This document shows, piece by piece, positions 24,273 through 36,002 of a stretch of DNA of 64,000 bases. The notes below the pieces were generated by a model. The model saw only the letters and a program-made list of their open reading frames with translations, was not told the origin of the DNA and did not search any database. Each line of letters starts with the position of its first letter. Positions within the stretch are counted from its first letter, which is position 1. This DNA is from Cichorium intybus (Eukaryota; Streptophyta; Magnoliopsida; Asterales; Asteraceae): positions 89,846,750 to 89,910,749 of the forward strand of contig CM042015.1 in the NCBI GenBank assembly GCA_023525715.1. The letters are read 5' to 3'. Both the position numbers and the translations under genes were made by a program.

Positions 24273-24989
24273 TGAATACTCAATATTTTAAAGAAACCAA
24301 AATAACAATTTCTTGGTTATTATTATAATTTTTGTTTGTAATATATATCTCAAATAATGCTACAGTTTAAGTAATTTGGCTAAAATAATTTAATTATGTT
24401 CACTCATCTCATCAATGTTTCTATTTAATACATAAATATTAGACCTTCTTGAAATGATCTTAGTTAAATAGCAACATACTATATTTGCAGATGTATACGG
24501 ACGAATGTTGTATTTTGTTGATCTTTGAATAATAATAATTTCATGGTTAATTGTTATTGTATTAAACCTAAACGTTGATGAGATATGGCAAGAAAATCAA
24601 ACAATTATTTTACCATATGGTCTCAGTGAAACACTTTTAAATGATGCAGTGATTGCGTATGAATAAAAAGAAAACAATAATCTAAATAAACTAAATCAAG
24701 AAATACAAAATTATTTTATGATATTGTCCCTTAACAACTATATGTATATAACTTTCATAATGCAAATTATTCACATGCAATAAGTACAACAAAAGAAAAG
24801 ATGAATGCCTTGAAAAGACGGTCCAAAGAAAAGCACAAACTTAAAGACAGTATAAAGTGTAAGTTAAAGTTACTATGCATGAAATATATACATGAAATCA
24901 ATAATAAACACAAATACAACTATCTAATGCATACAATTGCTAACACTTATGTTATCGCTTTTAATGACTACATGAGACATAAGTTGTTT
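24273..24989. other. AT-rich intergenic DNA
   Basis: I see no gene or clear repeat boundary here. The small frame at 24801-25172 runs into the MITE and has no recognisable family. Confidence 0.4.
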
Positions 24990-24997
24990 GATCAGTC

Positions 24998-25331
24998 TAG
25001 GGATGAGCGTGGTCCAAAAATCGAATCGAACTGGACCAAAACCGTATTGGATCGAAACCGAATTAGGATTTTTTTAAAAAAAAAAAACCGAACCGAATAT
25101 GTATATTCGGTTTCGGTTCGGTTCGGTTATGTCGATTTTCGGTTCAGTTCAATTTTTCATGATCAAGAGTAGTGTTAGGGGTAAGCATGGTCCGGGGACC
25201 GGACTGAAACCGAATTGACATTTTTTTAAAAACCAAAAACCGAACTGAATATGTATATTCGGTCCTAGTTCGGTTTAGTTTTGGTTGGTTTTCGGTTCGA
25301 TCGGTTTTTGCGGTCCATATGCTCATCCCTA
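24998..25331. mobile_element. hAT-type MITE
   Basis: The ends are TAGGGATGAGC and its exact inverse GCTCATCCCTA. The 8-bp duplication GATCAGTC stands on both sides (24990-24997 and 25332-25339), as expected for hAT transposons. The interior has two related halves, each with an ACCGAA-rich/TTCGGT-rich palindromic zone around ATATGTATATTCGGT. No coding capacity. Confidence 0.85.
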
Positions 25332-25339
25332 GATCAGTC

Positions 25340-27892
25340 TCTAGGGATCGAACTGTTGAACAATTTCAAAGTGTTATCCGTTTTGAAATACATGATGTAG
25401 TAAAAAAACGTAGAAAAGGAAGCGACAAAGTTAATATGTGTTAGCTACAATATTTTCCCATGGACGTATCAGATCTCATAGATCAAATAAGTATACAGCG
25501 TACAAACAGGATGAGGCCTTGGGCCAAGAAACATATACATACATGCATAAAGTGCAAATGGCCCTCTACACTATTTATGTGGGCTGATATGCCCCAGCCC
25601 GCAGCTTGAGCGGAAGGCTGGCGAACACTCAAGCTGAATTTAAACTCAATAAAAAGAGACAAAGGAAGTCCTTTGGTAAAGATATAACATACTAGTAGCG
25701 GCATGGAATGTGAAGAACACAAACGTAACCTACCACGACTTTGTCCTAGACAAAGTGAATATCAAGTTTAATGTGTTTCAACCTTTGATGTTGAACCGGA
25801 TTTGCTGTCATTTAAATAGCGCTTACATTGTTAAATTATTGTGGCTTCACGAAGTGGCGAGTGGATTTCCATGAGAAGATTCCGTAGTCATGCAATCTCG
25901 CTACCACATTGGTGCTTTGATGACTATGACAGTAGGTTATCCTCTAAAACATGTTGTTGTTAGCTTAAACAATGTAGTAGCATTACACCTAAAACTCGTT
26001 AGAATCGAACATGATCACAAAGATCAACATTTAAGAAACATGTAACCATCACACATGAATCTAATGAATAGATTTGCAAAGTCCATCCCTAAGCTTTTAG
26101 TTTAATAGTCACAAAGACGAAAAATAGTCTCGAATATGAAATGGGAATCACTCCCCAAAAGTGCCTATGAAACACTACAGTCAACCTATCATAAACGATA
26201 TGCATATATAGGATACCTAAATCAGTTTCAATTCAAATCATGCATTTCCCTAGTGAAATACTTTCCAAAACATCATTCATTAATGCACCAACTACATATA
26301 ATAATCACATAGCATGTAAAAATTATATGATGTATAAAAATAACTTTAAAACCATCAAAACATTTGGTAATGAAATGTATTAGAGGTAGTTACTCACCTC
26401 AAATCTTCCAAGTACTTTACTCACTTCCAGAGTTGTGTAAGCCACTACCAATCACATATGGTTAATAACTAACCATTTATCAAAGACTAATCACATAAAT
26501 CAAGTCCTAAACATAGATTATAACTCTAATAAATTCATTCCAATTATTGTATAACATTAGGGAAGTATTAAAGAAGCTATGAGAGCGACTTTGGTAAATT
26601 TATACTTGATTGGAATTTTTTTTATAAAACTTGTTGCATGGTCATGCAGAAGGAACTCCGTGTTCATGCAAACTCTTTTTTTATTTTCATCTCGATGCAT
26701 CACCATGATGAAATTCAATTCGGTTCGGTTTTGTTTTCGGTCCATAATCAAATCCAATTCAGTTCGGTCTGGTCTGCAGACCATGCTCATCCCTACTTTC
26801 AACCCATGCAACCTATTCGATTTTTTTAATTCTATTATGTGATATATTTGATATAAACATAAGTATAAAAATAAGTTAAACTTGACATATGTATTGACAT
26901 GTTTTAATTTTCTTATTTGAAGTCTATTCTCAATTTTTTATAAAAATAAGTTAAAATTGACATATCTACCGACATATTTTAATTTTTTTATTTGAAGTGA
27001 ACTCTCAATTTTGGTAATGCGCTTTAATTTTAGGTAAATGAGTTAAAATTGGCATATCTTACCAACATGTTTTAATTTTGTGTGCTTAAAGCCAATTCTC
27101 ACATTAAGCGATGTACTTGTTAAGCCCTCATTCTAAGAGGTTGAGCGTTTAAGTCCTTGAAGATATAGGTGAAATTAGGAATAATTTAGTCATAAATTAG
27201 AATGGTGTGTGAGTTGTCATTTTAAAAAAATAATTATGTGTGTTTCAGATTTATTTATTTTAGGCAATGTGTATTTGTCATTGATGCAGACTTGTAAAAT
27301 GCTTTAGATGATTTCAATTATTAATAATTTTTGTATGTTAATAATTAATTAGTGGTTGAAATAACTATAATATATGTCTTAACAAAATGGGCTTAATAAA
27401 AGTGTTAGGTGATTTAATAGAAAAATGTTGATCATTTTTGAAAATCATAGTCGTACACTTTTGGAGTTTCATAGGAGACCGTTGTTGTTTGAGTGTTCAA
27501 TCTTTCTTTATGTACAAATATATACAGTTAGACATGTAAATTATGATGGTTTTCGTAATGTAATTGTTTATACATATATTTTATAGCTAACGGTTTTAAA
27601 AAAAAATTATTTAATAGAGCACAATGTTATTCTTTCATTTTGAGTGTTTGCAGGCTTCCTACAACATTGCACAGGGTGCACTTCCAATTATTAATTAATT
27701 TGCAAATAATATGAAAATAAATACTTTTAATACTTCATTTTTGGGACACTTAAAAATCTAAACAATTCAAACTCTTAAAAATCTGAATAATTCAAACATT
27801 CATCAGTTTGTTGCTTATCAACTAACGACACTAAAACCTTACACGATTCGCCAAATTTTATCTAACGTGACTGTAATTTTTCTCGTTACATC
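25340..27892. other. intergenic DNA with a hAT-MITE fragment
   Basis: No intact gene. Around 26880-27080 a sentence-like segment (AAAATTGACATAT... TTTTAATTTT) is repeated about three times in diverged form. At 26700-26794 lies a fragment of the hAT MITE family. The rest is AT-rich and unassigned. Confidence 0.45.
26700..26794. repeat. fragment of the hAT-type MITE family
   Basis: It shares the TTCGGTTCGG-rich interior and the exact right end GCTCATCCCTA with the complete copy at 24998-25331. No matching left end was seen. Confidence 0.55.
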
Positions 27893-27895
27893 TAA

Positions 27896-28317
27896 GGGGC
27901 TGTTTGGCTCTCCATTTAGAAAGTGCTTATGAGCTTTTCAGCTTTTTAAAAAGCTGATAAGCTAAAAAAAGTGTTTGGCTCCTCAAAAACACTTTTTATT
28001 TTGGCTTTTCAGCAAAGTAGGAAAAGCTGTTTTCCAAAAGCTCCAAATTCTTGACTTTTCAAAAAGAAAATAGCTTTTTACTTGCAAAATGACAATAATG
28101 CCCCCAACAATATATAAAAATGTCATTTTTAGTCATTTTACATATATAAAAGCTTATCCAAACAATTTTTAAACCTTCTTATGAACTTATTAATTTTCCC
28201 CACCACATAAGCTTATCCAAACACTTTTTTAAAAATTCCTTTTTAAAAAGCCATAAGCTTATAAACACTTTTGCCCAAAAGTGTTTATGAGCTAAATAAG
28301 CTTATCCAAACAGGCCC
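27896..28317. mobile_element. Tourist-like MITE
   Basis: The ends are inverted (GGGGCTGTTTGG at the left, CCAAACAGGCCC at the right) with TAA on both sides (27893-27895 and 28318-28320). The interior has many AAGCTT / AGCTTATCCAAACA repeats on both strands. No coding frame. Confidence 0.8.
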
Positions 28318-28320
28318 TAA

Positions 28321-31300
28321 CATTAATTAAGAAGAAAAAGATGTGACTATCAAAATCTAAAAAAAGATAAAAACAAAAAGCGACAAGTGTAAAAGGATGA
28401 GGGGCATTCCATACCATGTCAATGACTAAATCTGCTATTGTTTTTATCTTATTTTATTAGTATACAGTTAGTATACAATATACATGAAATCATAACATCT
28501 AAAAGAGAACGAAAAAATCAAAAAAACACATTATTTGATAATTCACACGATTATTACTTTTGACCTCTACGAAGAAATTGTGGACCATGTCATCATGTCA
28601 ACCAATCACCTTTTCCTAAATACCTCTCAATCAAGTTGTACTTTCTACTGCTAATTAGTTGACTTAACGAGTTTAAACATTAAATATATGTTAGACAATA
28701 CTAGCCTCATTCTTATATCCTTTTAATGAAAATTATTTTATATTTTAGTTTTTTGAAAGTTAATTAATTCTTTCGGAACGACCGGACAAAAACGGATCAT
28801 TTGTTTGGTATCCTCCTATATAAATATCAACCTCATTTGTTTGGTCTCCTCCTATATAAATATGTCTCATCTCACCTCCTACCTGAATGTGTTTCGAGTA
28901 TATCTAAAAATTTTCGAACTCAAGATTCGAAGTTTATTTGAAGAGAGGCATGTATTGAGTGAACCAGATAGTTTTATGTGTTTTTCTACTATGAATTTAA
29001 CTTGAAATATGCAAATTGTTTGGGCAAAATGCGAAGGGCTGATCCATAATACGATGAACAGTTCTCTAATGTTTCATGGATGAATGCCTAGATTCTGTTT
29101 TTTTCGTCTTTCCGTTGCTAGGTTCTTACAAGCCTGGTGACAACAACCTGTAAGTAGTTTAAACAACCTTAGGTAAACTAGAAAATACGTGTCTGAAATA
29201 TCCGGATATGCAGTCCAAAATATATGATGTCAGTTTGAAATGTACCTCCCTGTCATGTCAAATTCCGAAATTGTTTTACGTCAAATCTCATCTAATAACT
29301 TTTTGTCAGTATGCAACATGATGTTTCAGACAAAGTGGTTATTTCTTACAAATGAGGAAAATATGATATTTTTATTGATTAACTCATTCGTAAAGACTAG
29401 TTCTGTCAATACCCCTAAATATAAAGTCTAAATTAATTTAATCCGAAGGAATACAAAAGTTGCTTCGAGAATTAAAACTCTTGCGGAGTAACAAACGCAT
29501 CATGATCTATCCGATTTCTTGTCACTTGATCTTCCTCGTTTCCATCTTGTCGTCTTTGAGCTGCTTCTTGGTAAGGGTTATATAAAGGTTAGGTTGTTGA
29601 TTTTCGGCAATTTTTGGCTGATTTCAGGTGTTGGACCATGAAAAGAAGGTAGTAAGCGAAATTGAGAGTTAAAATTGTTAAAGATGTTTTTCCATGCAAG
29701 TTGGACATCAAGATAGAAGCGAGTAACAAACAATTACTGTAAATGATGATAAGCAATTTCTCATGAAAAGCCTCGTAGTGGATCATGTATGCTTGTTTGG
29801 TTCAAAGCATGGTGGACAGTAAATAATGAGATACTCACATATATTTGATGGATTTCATGCTTAATGAAATAAATCTAATGCAAGTTTTGATTTTTGAGTT
29901 GTTTTATGGAAATATGCATGTTTGATTTTATAAGTTTTTTTAAATGAACTGATCCCACGTCATCACCTCCCTCTCCTCACGGGTAAGGGACTAGACGAGT
30001 ATACCTCACCGGTCCTTGGCTCCATCCCTCAGCAGGTTCACTGCGAACCTCACCTTCGAATCCTCTGGGCAGAAACATGTGACGAACAGCCCTTGTTCCT
30101 TGTTTGGTTGTGACTTTAGGGTAGAATCACTTATTCGAATGTCTATTTCTTCTTTACTACGTATGACTACGCATTCACGAGATAACTCGACAACATTGTG
30201 ATGTCACAGGTCTAGGCATACGAAGTTGTATTTTTGATAGACCGTGTTGAGTAAGTGAATTGTGCTCCATTTGTGCAAGAATTTTTAGTCTATGATCAAC
30301 AAGGATGCTAGTATTATTCGAACATATTTTTAGGCTTGCATCCATATACACGCCAAATATGGCCATGCTATTTGGCTTAACATGTTTCTAAACCTTCGAA
30401 TATGAACATCATTTGATTTGTTTCCATGTGATTTGTGTACTTTAGGTTCATCTTACATGAGCGAAAAATATATGATAATTTGTTTGTAGGATGTTCTAGA
30501 AGGAAATCAATCTCAAAGGAATAGAAATATGTTTTGGTTGGCAGCAAATGGGATTGAATTGAATACTATTCTTTTGTATATTTATGTTTGGTTTATATAT
30601 TAGCAACCTTGAGATTGAACGGAATTGAATTCTTTTGTACCTTTTTTCTTGGTTTATACATCTGACAAAAGTTGTAATGCAAACATTTACATATGTCCAA
30701 ACTGCTTTTAATAGGTTTCTTCATAGAACTCTTTTATATATTTGTACAAGTATGATCGAGTATCCTCTCATTGATTTTTGTTCATAATCTATATTTAAAA
30801 CAAACTTTCTCTAGGTAAATATAAATTATACATATTAGTAAACATAGATTTATCCACACACGACAACAAATTATTTTTATTGGATGTCTCAATGGTGTTA
30901 TTTGCAATCTATCTTTGTTGTTTAGAATCCCAACAAGCAACGATGTTATTTTGGTGGGCAGATATGACAACAAAAATTCAATTTTCATTTATATAGTATA
31001 CTATTTTAAATTAATAATGCAAACTTTATAGAAAATGATTTTTAAAAGGTTTTTACCATCTAAAAATATTTTAGTCAACTTATGACATGTTTATCGTAAA
31101 ACATATAGAAAAACACCGATAACTAAACTACGAGAAGTATTCCGCTCAAGCACATGGTGCACGCGATTGAGTTACATTTCAGTGCAACTTTTGAAGTTAA
31201 ATTTGCTTTTTAATTACTTTATATGCTTACATCATTTTTTTTTCTGATATGTCCATATTTTACATTTCTTTTGTATGTTATTTTATGTTTTATATAAATA

Positions 31301-31616
31301 CCTGTTGACGATATCATTTCCCGAAACTCATTTATACACTTGGAAAACATACATTGAAATGGGAAAAATGATTTATAAAAGTAACGAAATATTAAATTTG
31401 TTTAAAAAATATCATAGAACTTTTATAATTTCAAAAAATACTATTAAATTATTGTTTTTGTATACGTTATACCATCGAAGTACATCTTTTGTTCAAAAAA
31501 TATTATTGAACCATCGTATTTGTATACATTATAAGTTCAAAATATATGATTGAACAATTGAGTTATTTTTGAACAAAATATATATTTAAATGATATAAGA
31601 CAAAATGTCACTATAG
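28321..31616. other. intergenic DNA with a gypsy gag remnant
   Basis: No intact gene. A short minus-strand remnant of a Ty3-gypsy gag lies at 29950-30110. The remaining sequence is AT-rich, with no terminal repeats or RNA genes that I can support. Confidence 0.4.
29950..30110 (-). pseudogene. decayed Ty3-gypsy gag fragment
   Basis: The minus strand reads FVTCFCPEDSKVRFAVNLL, then GAKDR and a stop where the family has a tryptophan pair, then REEREVMTWD. This is the order of the gypsy gag (Retrotrans_gag) region. It is short and broken, so it is only a relic. Confidence 0.5.
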
Positions 31617-31655
31617 CCCAACCAACTATTGATTGTTGGTCTAAAAGGTCCTTAA

Positions 31656-31700
<45 letters not shown>

Positions 31701-31847
31701 CTTTTAGGGGAATAAAGTCTATTTTTACATGTTCATTAGGTCCTCTCAACATGTTTCCAGATTAAAAGTTAGGAAAAATGACATTGTAGCCATATCGACT
31801 TTCATCTTCTGTTTTAAATAGTCCGTATACTTATATTTTAGTTTACA

Positions 31848-31913
31848 ATGGCGAAGATGGAGGTTAATGTCTGTCGAGGGGTACTCAAAGTTTACAGTGA
31901 CAACTCTATATAG
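31848..31913 (+). pseudogene. left-arm copy of the carboxylesterase 5' coding end
   Basis: It begins with an ATG and follows the right-arm copy for about 20 codons (segments KMEVNV and LKVYSDNSI). It then stops at a TAG where the other copy has tryptophan. It cannot encode a protein of useful size. Confidence 0.65.
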
Positions 31914-31957
31914 CAATCCAGTGAATCGAGCCATGGGTCAAGCACAACCGACACCCC

Positions 31958-32302
31958 CTAGGATTGGAGCCACTTCATGGAAGTTAACCCGTCCTCCACC
32001 GCTAATGGAAGGCGATTCTCAAGGGCTACACGATAATTAGGGGCTACAATTATAGCTAGTAAAGCTAGAGCCAATTTAAAATAGTAATTCTGACAGTTGA
32101 GCCATGTACGTGAACCGATGCAGAAACCACCGTCATAAGTATAGCGAATGTTGTTTGTTTGGTCAAACAGGACGTCTTTCCAGATGACTGAATCATCGTC
32201 ATCGACATGAACTTGAAAGCTCGATTCATTGGGTCGCCATATAGAATCGTCACTGTAAACTTTGAGCATCCCTGGACAATCATCAACCTCCATCTTCACC
32301 AT
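31958..32302 (-). pseudogene. carboxylesterase (CXE, alpha/beta hydrolase) fragment
   Basis: From ATG at 32302 the frame shows the N-terminus of a plant carboxylesterase of the GID1/CXE group: PGMLKVYSDDSIWRP, DDSVIWKDVLFD, then GGFCIGSRTW, VVAPNYR-like (IIVAPNYRVA) and AVEDGLTSMKWLQS. About 40 residues are missing before the oxyanion-hole motif, of which only GGF of HGGGF remains. The frame ends at a TAG where intact proteins go on for about 200 residues with the catalytic Ser, Asp and His. It is therefore a truncated pseudogene that forms the spacer and right arm of the hairpin. Confidence 0.8.
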
Positions 32303-32661
32303 TGTAAACTAAAAGATAAGTTTAGGGACTATTTAAAACAAAAGATGAAAGTTGATAGAGCTATAATGTTATTTTTTCTACCTTTTAACTTGGAAACCTG
32401 TTGAGAGGACTTAATAAACAGGTAAAAATTGATTTTATTATCCTAAAAGACCAAAATAAAATAAAATTGTAGGGACCGTTTAAGTTATAATCAATAGTTG
32501 GTTGGGTTACGGTAAAAAACCGATTAGTAACTTTAATACTTTATTAGTTTTAAGTTATTTACCCCATTAAAAAGTGATTGTGTAATGCATTCCGCTAGAA
32601 CACTTGTTATGTGTTTGGGTTTTCTTGAAAAAGACTGATTTTTAATCGAAACTAGTTTATT

Positions 32662-32678
32662 CCCGTGCTCCGCACGGG
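32662..32678 (-). other. Helitron 3'-terminal hairpin
   Basis: Perfect 7-bp stem CCCGTGC / GCACGGG with a 3-base loop, six bases inside the CTAG end. This is the usual stop signal of plant Helitrons. A second, imperfect hairpin of similar sequence (CCCGTGTAATACACGAG on the minus strand) lies at about 35288-35304 next to the AINTEGUMENTA-like fragment. Confidence 0.7.
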
Positions 32679-32780
32679 TTTTGGTTAAACGTGGCAGGTT
32701 TTTTTTTCTGTAACTGTTTTTTTTTTTGTGGGTAGCGTAGTCTTTCAGTAATTAGGTAATGCCAGTACTCAACTCTTACC

Positions 32781-32961
32781 TCATCCTTGCACTTTATCCT
32801 TAGGGGTATATTTGTCCATCAAGTCGGTATTACACCCTTCCTCTAAGTCGATCTCTTCCTTCCAGTGACTGCTTTTCATTTCAGCCTTCTTCTCTTCATG
32901 CAATTTCATCAATTTCTCCCCCTCTTCCTCAAACTCTTTCATCTCTTGAAGCTTCTCATCC
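32781..32961 (-). pseudogene. captured last exon of a coiled-coil protein (possibly SGS3/XS-domain type)
   Basis: After an ATGCAG acceptor the frame runs 60 codons to a TGA. It is highly charged (KLQEMKEFEEEGEKLMKLHE, KKAEMKSSHWKEEIDLEE) and ends in LMDKYTPKDK. The composition indicates a coiled coil. The HEEKKAEMK...HWKEE...LMxKYTP pattern reminds me of the C-terminus of SGS3-like proteins, but I cannot confirm that. No other exon of such a gene is nearby, so it is a fragment within the Helitron. Confidence 0.45.
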
Positions 32962-33195
32962 CTGCATATTTCATACATTAAATACCAACGTACTTCCATT
33001 CATTCCTTCACTATAACATTGTACTTTCACATCTTTCTATTAGAAACAGCAAAATGCTAAAACAAATAACAAAATGAAACTACGTTGCTATAAAAAGGAG
33101 TTAATACCTCTTTGGGGGTAGGGGTTTTTCGGGTTTAAAGGGGGGTGGGGTTGTTTTTATTCATGATTTAATATTCAATGTAGAAAATGACGTAA

Positions 33196-33422
33196 CTACC
33201 CCGAAGTTCTGTGACCACCAATGCCGGATTCCAAATACCCAGCCCCATTTAGATGATTCACATCCCCCCATGACTTGATCTCCCATTGGTCAGGTTCCAA
33301 TAACTGAAAAACATTGACCGAAACGTTCAGTATCCTTCCTGCCCGCTGCCCGGTTCCTGTATACGCCCGCTGCCCGAGCGCCCTGACCACACCGCCATGT
33401 GTCACCACCACCACTCGCTCTC
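33196..33422 (-). pseudogene. captured last exon of a phosphoglycerate-mutase-like (histidine phosphatase) gene
   Basis: A TTTTGACAG acceptor opens a frame that ends at a TAG (33196-33198). It contains VVVVTHGGVVRAL, the segment with the second catalytic histidine of the histidine-phosphatase superfamily. NVSVNVFQL, EIKSWGDVNHLN and GYLESGIGG follow, as in the plant phosphoglycerate-mutase family proteins. The N-terminal RHG motif and other exons are absent here, so the piece cannot be a working enzyme. Confidence 0.75.
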
Positions 33423-33430
33423 CTGTCAAA

Positions 33431-33653
33431 AGTTAAGAATAAATTACAAATTTAGTCCTTGTACTTTACAAATTTAGTCCTTGTACTTTCCCAAAGTCGT
33501 CCTAAAGTTTGCATTTAGTTGTGGAGTTGGTCCTTGTGCTTTATCAAAATTGCAAGTTTGGTCCAAAATTATTTCTATTACAACTTCGGGAACTTTTAAG
33601 ACCAAACTTGCAATATTAAGTAAGGCACAAGGACCAAATTTGTAAGTTAACTC
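33431..33653. mobile_element. small MITE inside the Helitron
   Basis: The ends are inverted: ATTACAAATTTAGTCCTTGT at the left and ACAAGGACCAAATTTGTAAG at the right. The inner zone is rich in TTGGTCC/GGACCAA. No coding frame. It separates two captured fragments. Confidence 0.5.
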
Positions 33654-33725
33654 TAAATTATATTGTATATATTTTTATAAAAGATTCTTAAATTCGACTA
33701 AAATGGACAAAGACATCAATATTAC

Positions 33726-34150
33726 CTCAAGTGATTCCGAGTTATAAAAGAAATGCCAAGCACACGCACAAAATGCTCCTCCTAGCAGCAGAGGCACCTG
33801 AAGTAATTAAATCATAGTGTGAATATCATACAATTTCACCTAAGGTTGAAAAGATTTACGGATTTTGGGAGTGATAAGTGATAGCTTACCATACTCCGTG
33901 AAAGCCCCTTCCAAGATTCATATCCAGATTTCTCCCCATATTGCCATACCAAAATCATTGCTGCAATCCTTCCAAATTTGACAAACTTTAATAACTAATC
34001 AATAAGAAAAATCACAACCATATGTACATACAATACAACACAGCTTGTATTACTTCACCGATTCCAAAAAGGACCTGTATCGAAGAGATTACCTCCGAGG
34101 AAGACGATCAAAGTGAATCCAAAGTTGACCTCGTAAATTAGGTTCCGTTC
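33726..34150 (-). pseudogene. captured exons of an unidentified membrane protein
   Basis: Two exons with good splice borders are seen, 33960-33890 and 33797-33726. They read through MILVWQYGEKSGYESWKGL and then VPLLLGGAFCACAWHFFYN ending in SESLE. A third coding-like piece near 34150-34065 has VNFGFTLIVFLGGNLF. The hydrophobic runs indicate membrane helices. I cannot name the family. All lie on the same strand as the neighbouring captured fragments. Confidence 0.45.
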
Positions 34151-34368
34151 TTTCTCTCTTCCAAAAATTAAAATCCAATAACCCAGAAAAAACCCTATAA
34201 ACTCAAATCACCAATTCAAGCTCCAAACTTAAACTCAAATTTTTGCTAAATGTTTTCATAATTCATGTGCACATTTTCAAAATGTAACACAAATTAACAG
34301 AATGAAATGCATAGAAGGAACCTAAATAAAGTCTAACAAATACAGAACACCATTAACAAATAACTGAC

Positions 34369-34436
34369 CTTCCATGGAGCCAATAAGTGCCATGAATACT
34401 GAAAACCAGTAGCACATACGACAGCATCAGAATCAT
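34369..34436 (-). pseudogene. captured exon of a TIC62/NAD(P)-binding Rossmann-fold gene
   Basis: A 68-nt exon with AG and GT borders reads DDSDAVVCATGF then QYSWHLLAPWK. This matches the Rossmann-fold segment of the plant TIC62-like family (AVVCATGF...WDLLAPWK). One exon alone is present. Confidence 0.7.
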
Positions 34437-34803
34437 CTTTTAATCAAGTTAAGGTAACATTTAGATTGCCAGCATGATGACATCAAATTTTTAGTCATGG
34501 TTTATAAAAACAGATACATACCATCTGATGCATATATACAACACAATAGACAGAGGAGAACCTGGTAACTCCATTTCTAACAATTAGAAAAATAGGAGCT
34601 AGGGCAAGCAAGTTTACCTGTAAGTGAGATCTGAGATCTGAAATCTGAGCTAGGGTAACCATTTATGAAAAGATATGAATAAGAACCAAAGAGGGCGTAC
34701 CTGATCTGAATTCCCAAAATAGCCTCCGAGACACAACATATTAACATGTTCCAATTTGTTGATTATTACTTGTTTTGATACAAAATGTTTTTAAAAAAAT
34801 TAC

Positions 34804-35275
34804 CTTGACGTCCTTTCCTTGCTTAACCCTCTCTTCTACAACTATTATCCCAAAGATGTGCTTCGTATCTACCACACCACCTATGTCTGCACACATCAAA
34901 CACAATATGTCTTGCTGTTTACTGTACAAGTTTTAATGCATAACGAACACATCAAGCTTTTACCAAAAATCAAACACCTTTGCGTACCTTGTAACACCTC
35001 TGTAGATCGAAGTTCTTTGTCCAAAAGTATCACCGATCTTCTTGCAATTATTCTGTTCACCCGATTCAACCGGTACGACTGTCTTTTGATCGGGAACTTG
35101 TTGCGTGGTGATACCTAGCGACAAAGCATTCATCGGACACTGTACATAAGCCAACTCGTTACCGGACTCCATTGACTGCCCGACAAAGTCGGTCAGATGG
35201 GTGGCTGAGTCGTCGACTTCCGACCCCGAGTTCGTCGAGAAAGTTTGAAACCCGGTGGTGCAGCACCAACAACAA
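34804..35275 (-). pseudogene. captured AINTEGUMENTA-like (AP2/ERF) gene fragment
   Basis: Exon 1 piece: about 35275 to 34988, with GFQTFSTNSGSEVDDSATH, then a linker and FGQRTSIYRGVTR, the start of the first AP2 domain. The donor GTACGC follows. Exon 2 piece: 34886-34804, in phase, reading HRWCGRYEAHLWDNSCRREG, then an in-frame TAA, then ARKGRQ. This is the next part of the AP2 domain. In the family the stop position is glutamine and the C of WCG is threonine. The upstream sequence fits the AIL5/6/7 clade. Only part of the first of two AP2 domains is present, so it cannot act as a normal factor. Confidence 0.82.
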
Positions 35276-35886
35276 TTTTAACTCTTTAAAACTCGTGTAT
35301 TACACGGGCTGATTAAAAGATCAAAAGTGTTAGTTTTTCTAAAAATCAATACCAAAGTGAGGTTAAAATGGTTCTGAAGCTAAATTGTCCTACCACATGT
35401 ACCAAGTTAAAAACCATCATTATTCAATTACTATTAACATAAACATATATAAATCTAAAAAGAAATGTCATAGAAAGATTACCTGTTGTTAAAATGAAAA
35501 AGTCGTACTGGGACAAAATTCTTGAAATGTTTCAAGATTAGGTGTTTGGGAATTGTATAATTCCTTTGTGAGATGAGTGGAGCTTGTAAGAAAGTTGATC
35601 CTAACGGGAAATCAATGAGGGCTTGAACACGAGTTAAATGTAGAAACATTTTCTGGAAAGTTCCATATTGTGCAAATAGTTATGAATCAGCTAAAACGGC
35701 ACATTTGCCCCTCCTTACACCAAGACCAAAGCCCTTACTCCAAGAAACATTCAGACCATCTTGTACTATTGCTGAATTATCTCCAAAACATGCAGTCGTG
35801 GCACCTTACTACGGTCATACAACCTACCAGCTAAGATCATCTAGAAAATAATAAATAAGTTAACGAATATAATAATAAGTAATAAC

Positions 35887-36002
35887 TTCTTGATTTTCTC
35901 ATTGATGGCAGCTTCAGAATCATCAAAATATCTTTCACAATCAAGTGACATCTGTGGAGATATCGGGACCAACAACTCATCCTTGTTCACTTCTTTGAAT
36001 GG
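35887..36002 (-). pseudogene. coding-like exon of unknown origin in the Helitron
   Basis: After a GTTTTAG acceptor the frame reads PFKEVNKDELLVPISPQMSL, then DCERYFDDSEAAINEKIKK. It has balanced, protein-like composition and a clear acceptor but no clear donor. I do not recognise the family. It is probably another captured exon. Confidence 0.35.

Larger units (their letters stand above)
31617..32506. repeat. inverted duplication of the 5' end of a carboxylesterase gene
   Basis: The left arm (31617-31930) and right arm (32219-32506) are inverted copies of each other, separated by about 290 bp. Matching covers CCCAACCAACTATTGAT at the outer ends, CTTTTAGG, GTCCTCTCAACA, TTTTAAATAGTCC, TAGTTTACAATGG, AAGATGGAGGTTXATG and CAAAGTTTACAGTGAC, to GAATCGAGC at the inner ends. 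The left arm has a 39-base T tract (about 31661-31699) where the right arm has a short AT-rich segment. Both arms include the start codon and first codons of the same carboxylesterase gene. A transcript across the region could fold into a roughly 290-bp imperfect hairpin. Confidence 0.85.

Noticed and set aside
35288..35304. Second Helitron-like hairpin on the minus strand
   Set aside because: No CTRR end follows at the usual distance, so I do not call a second Helitron terminus here.
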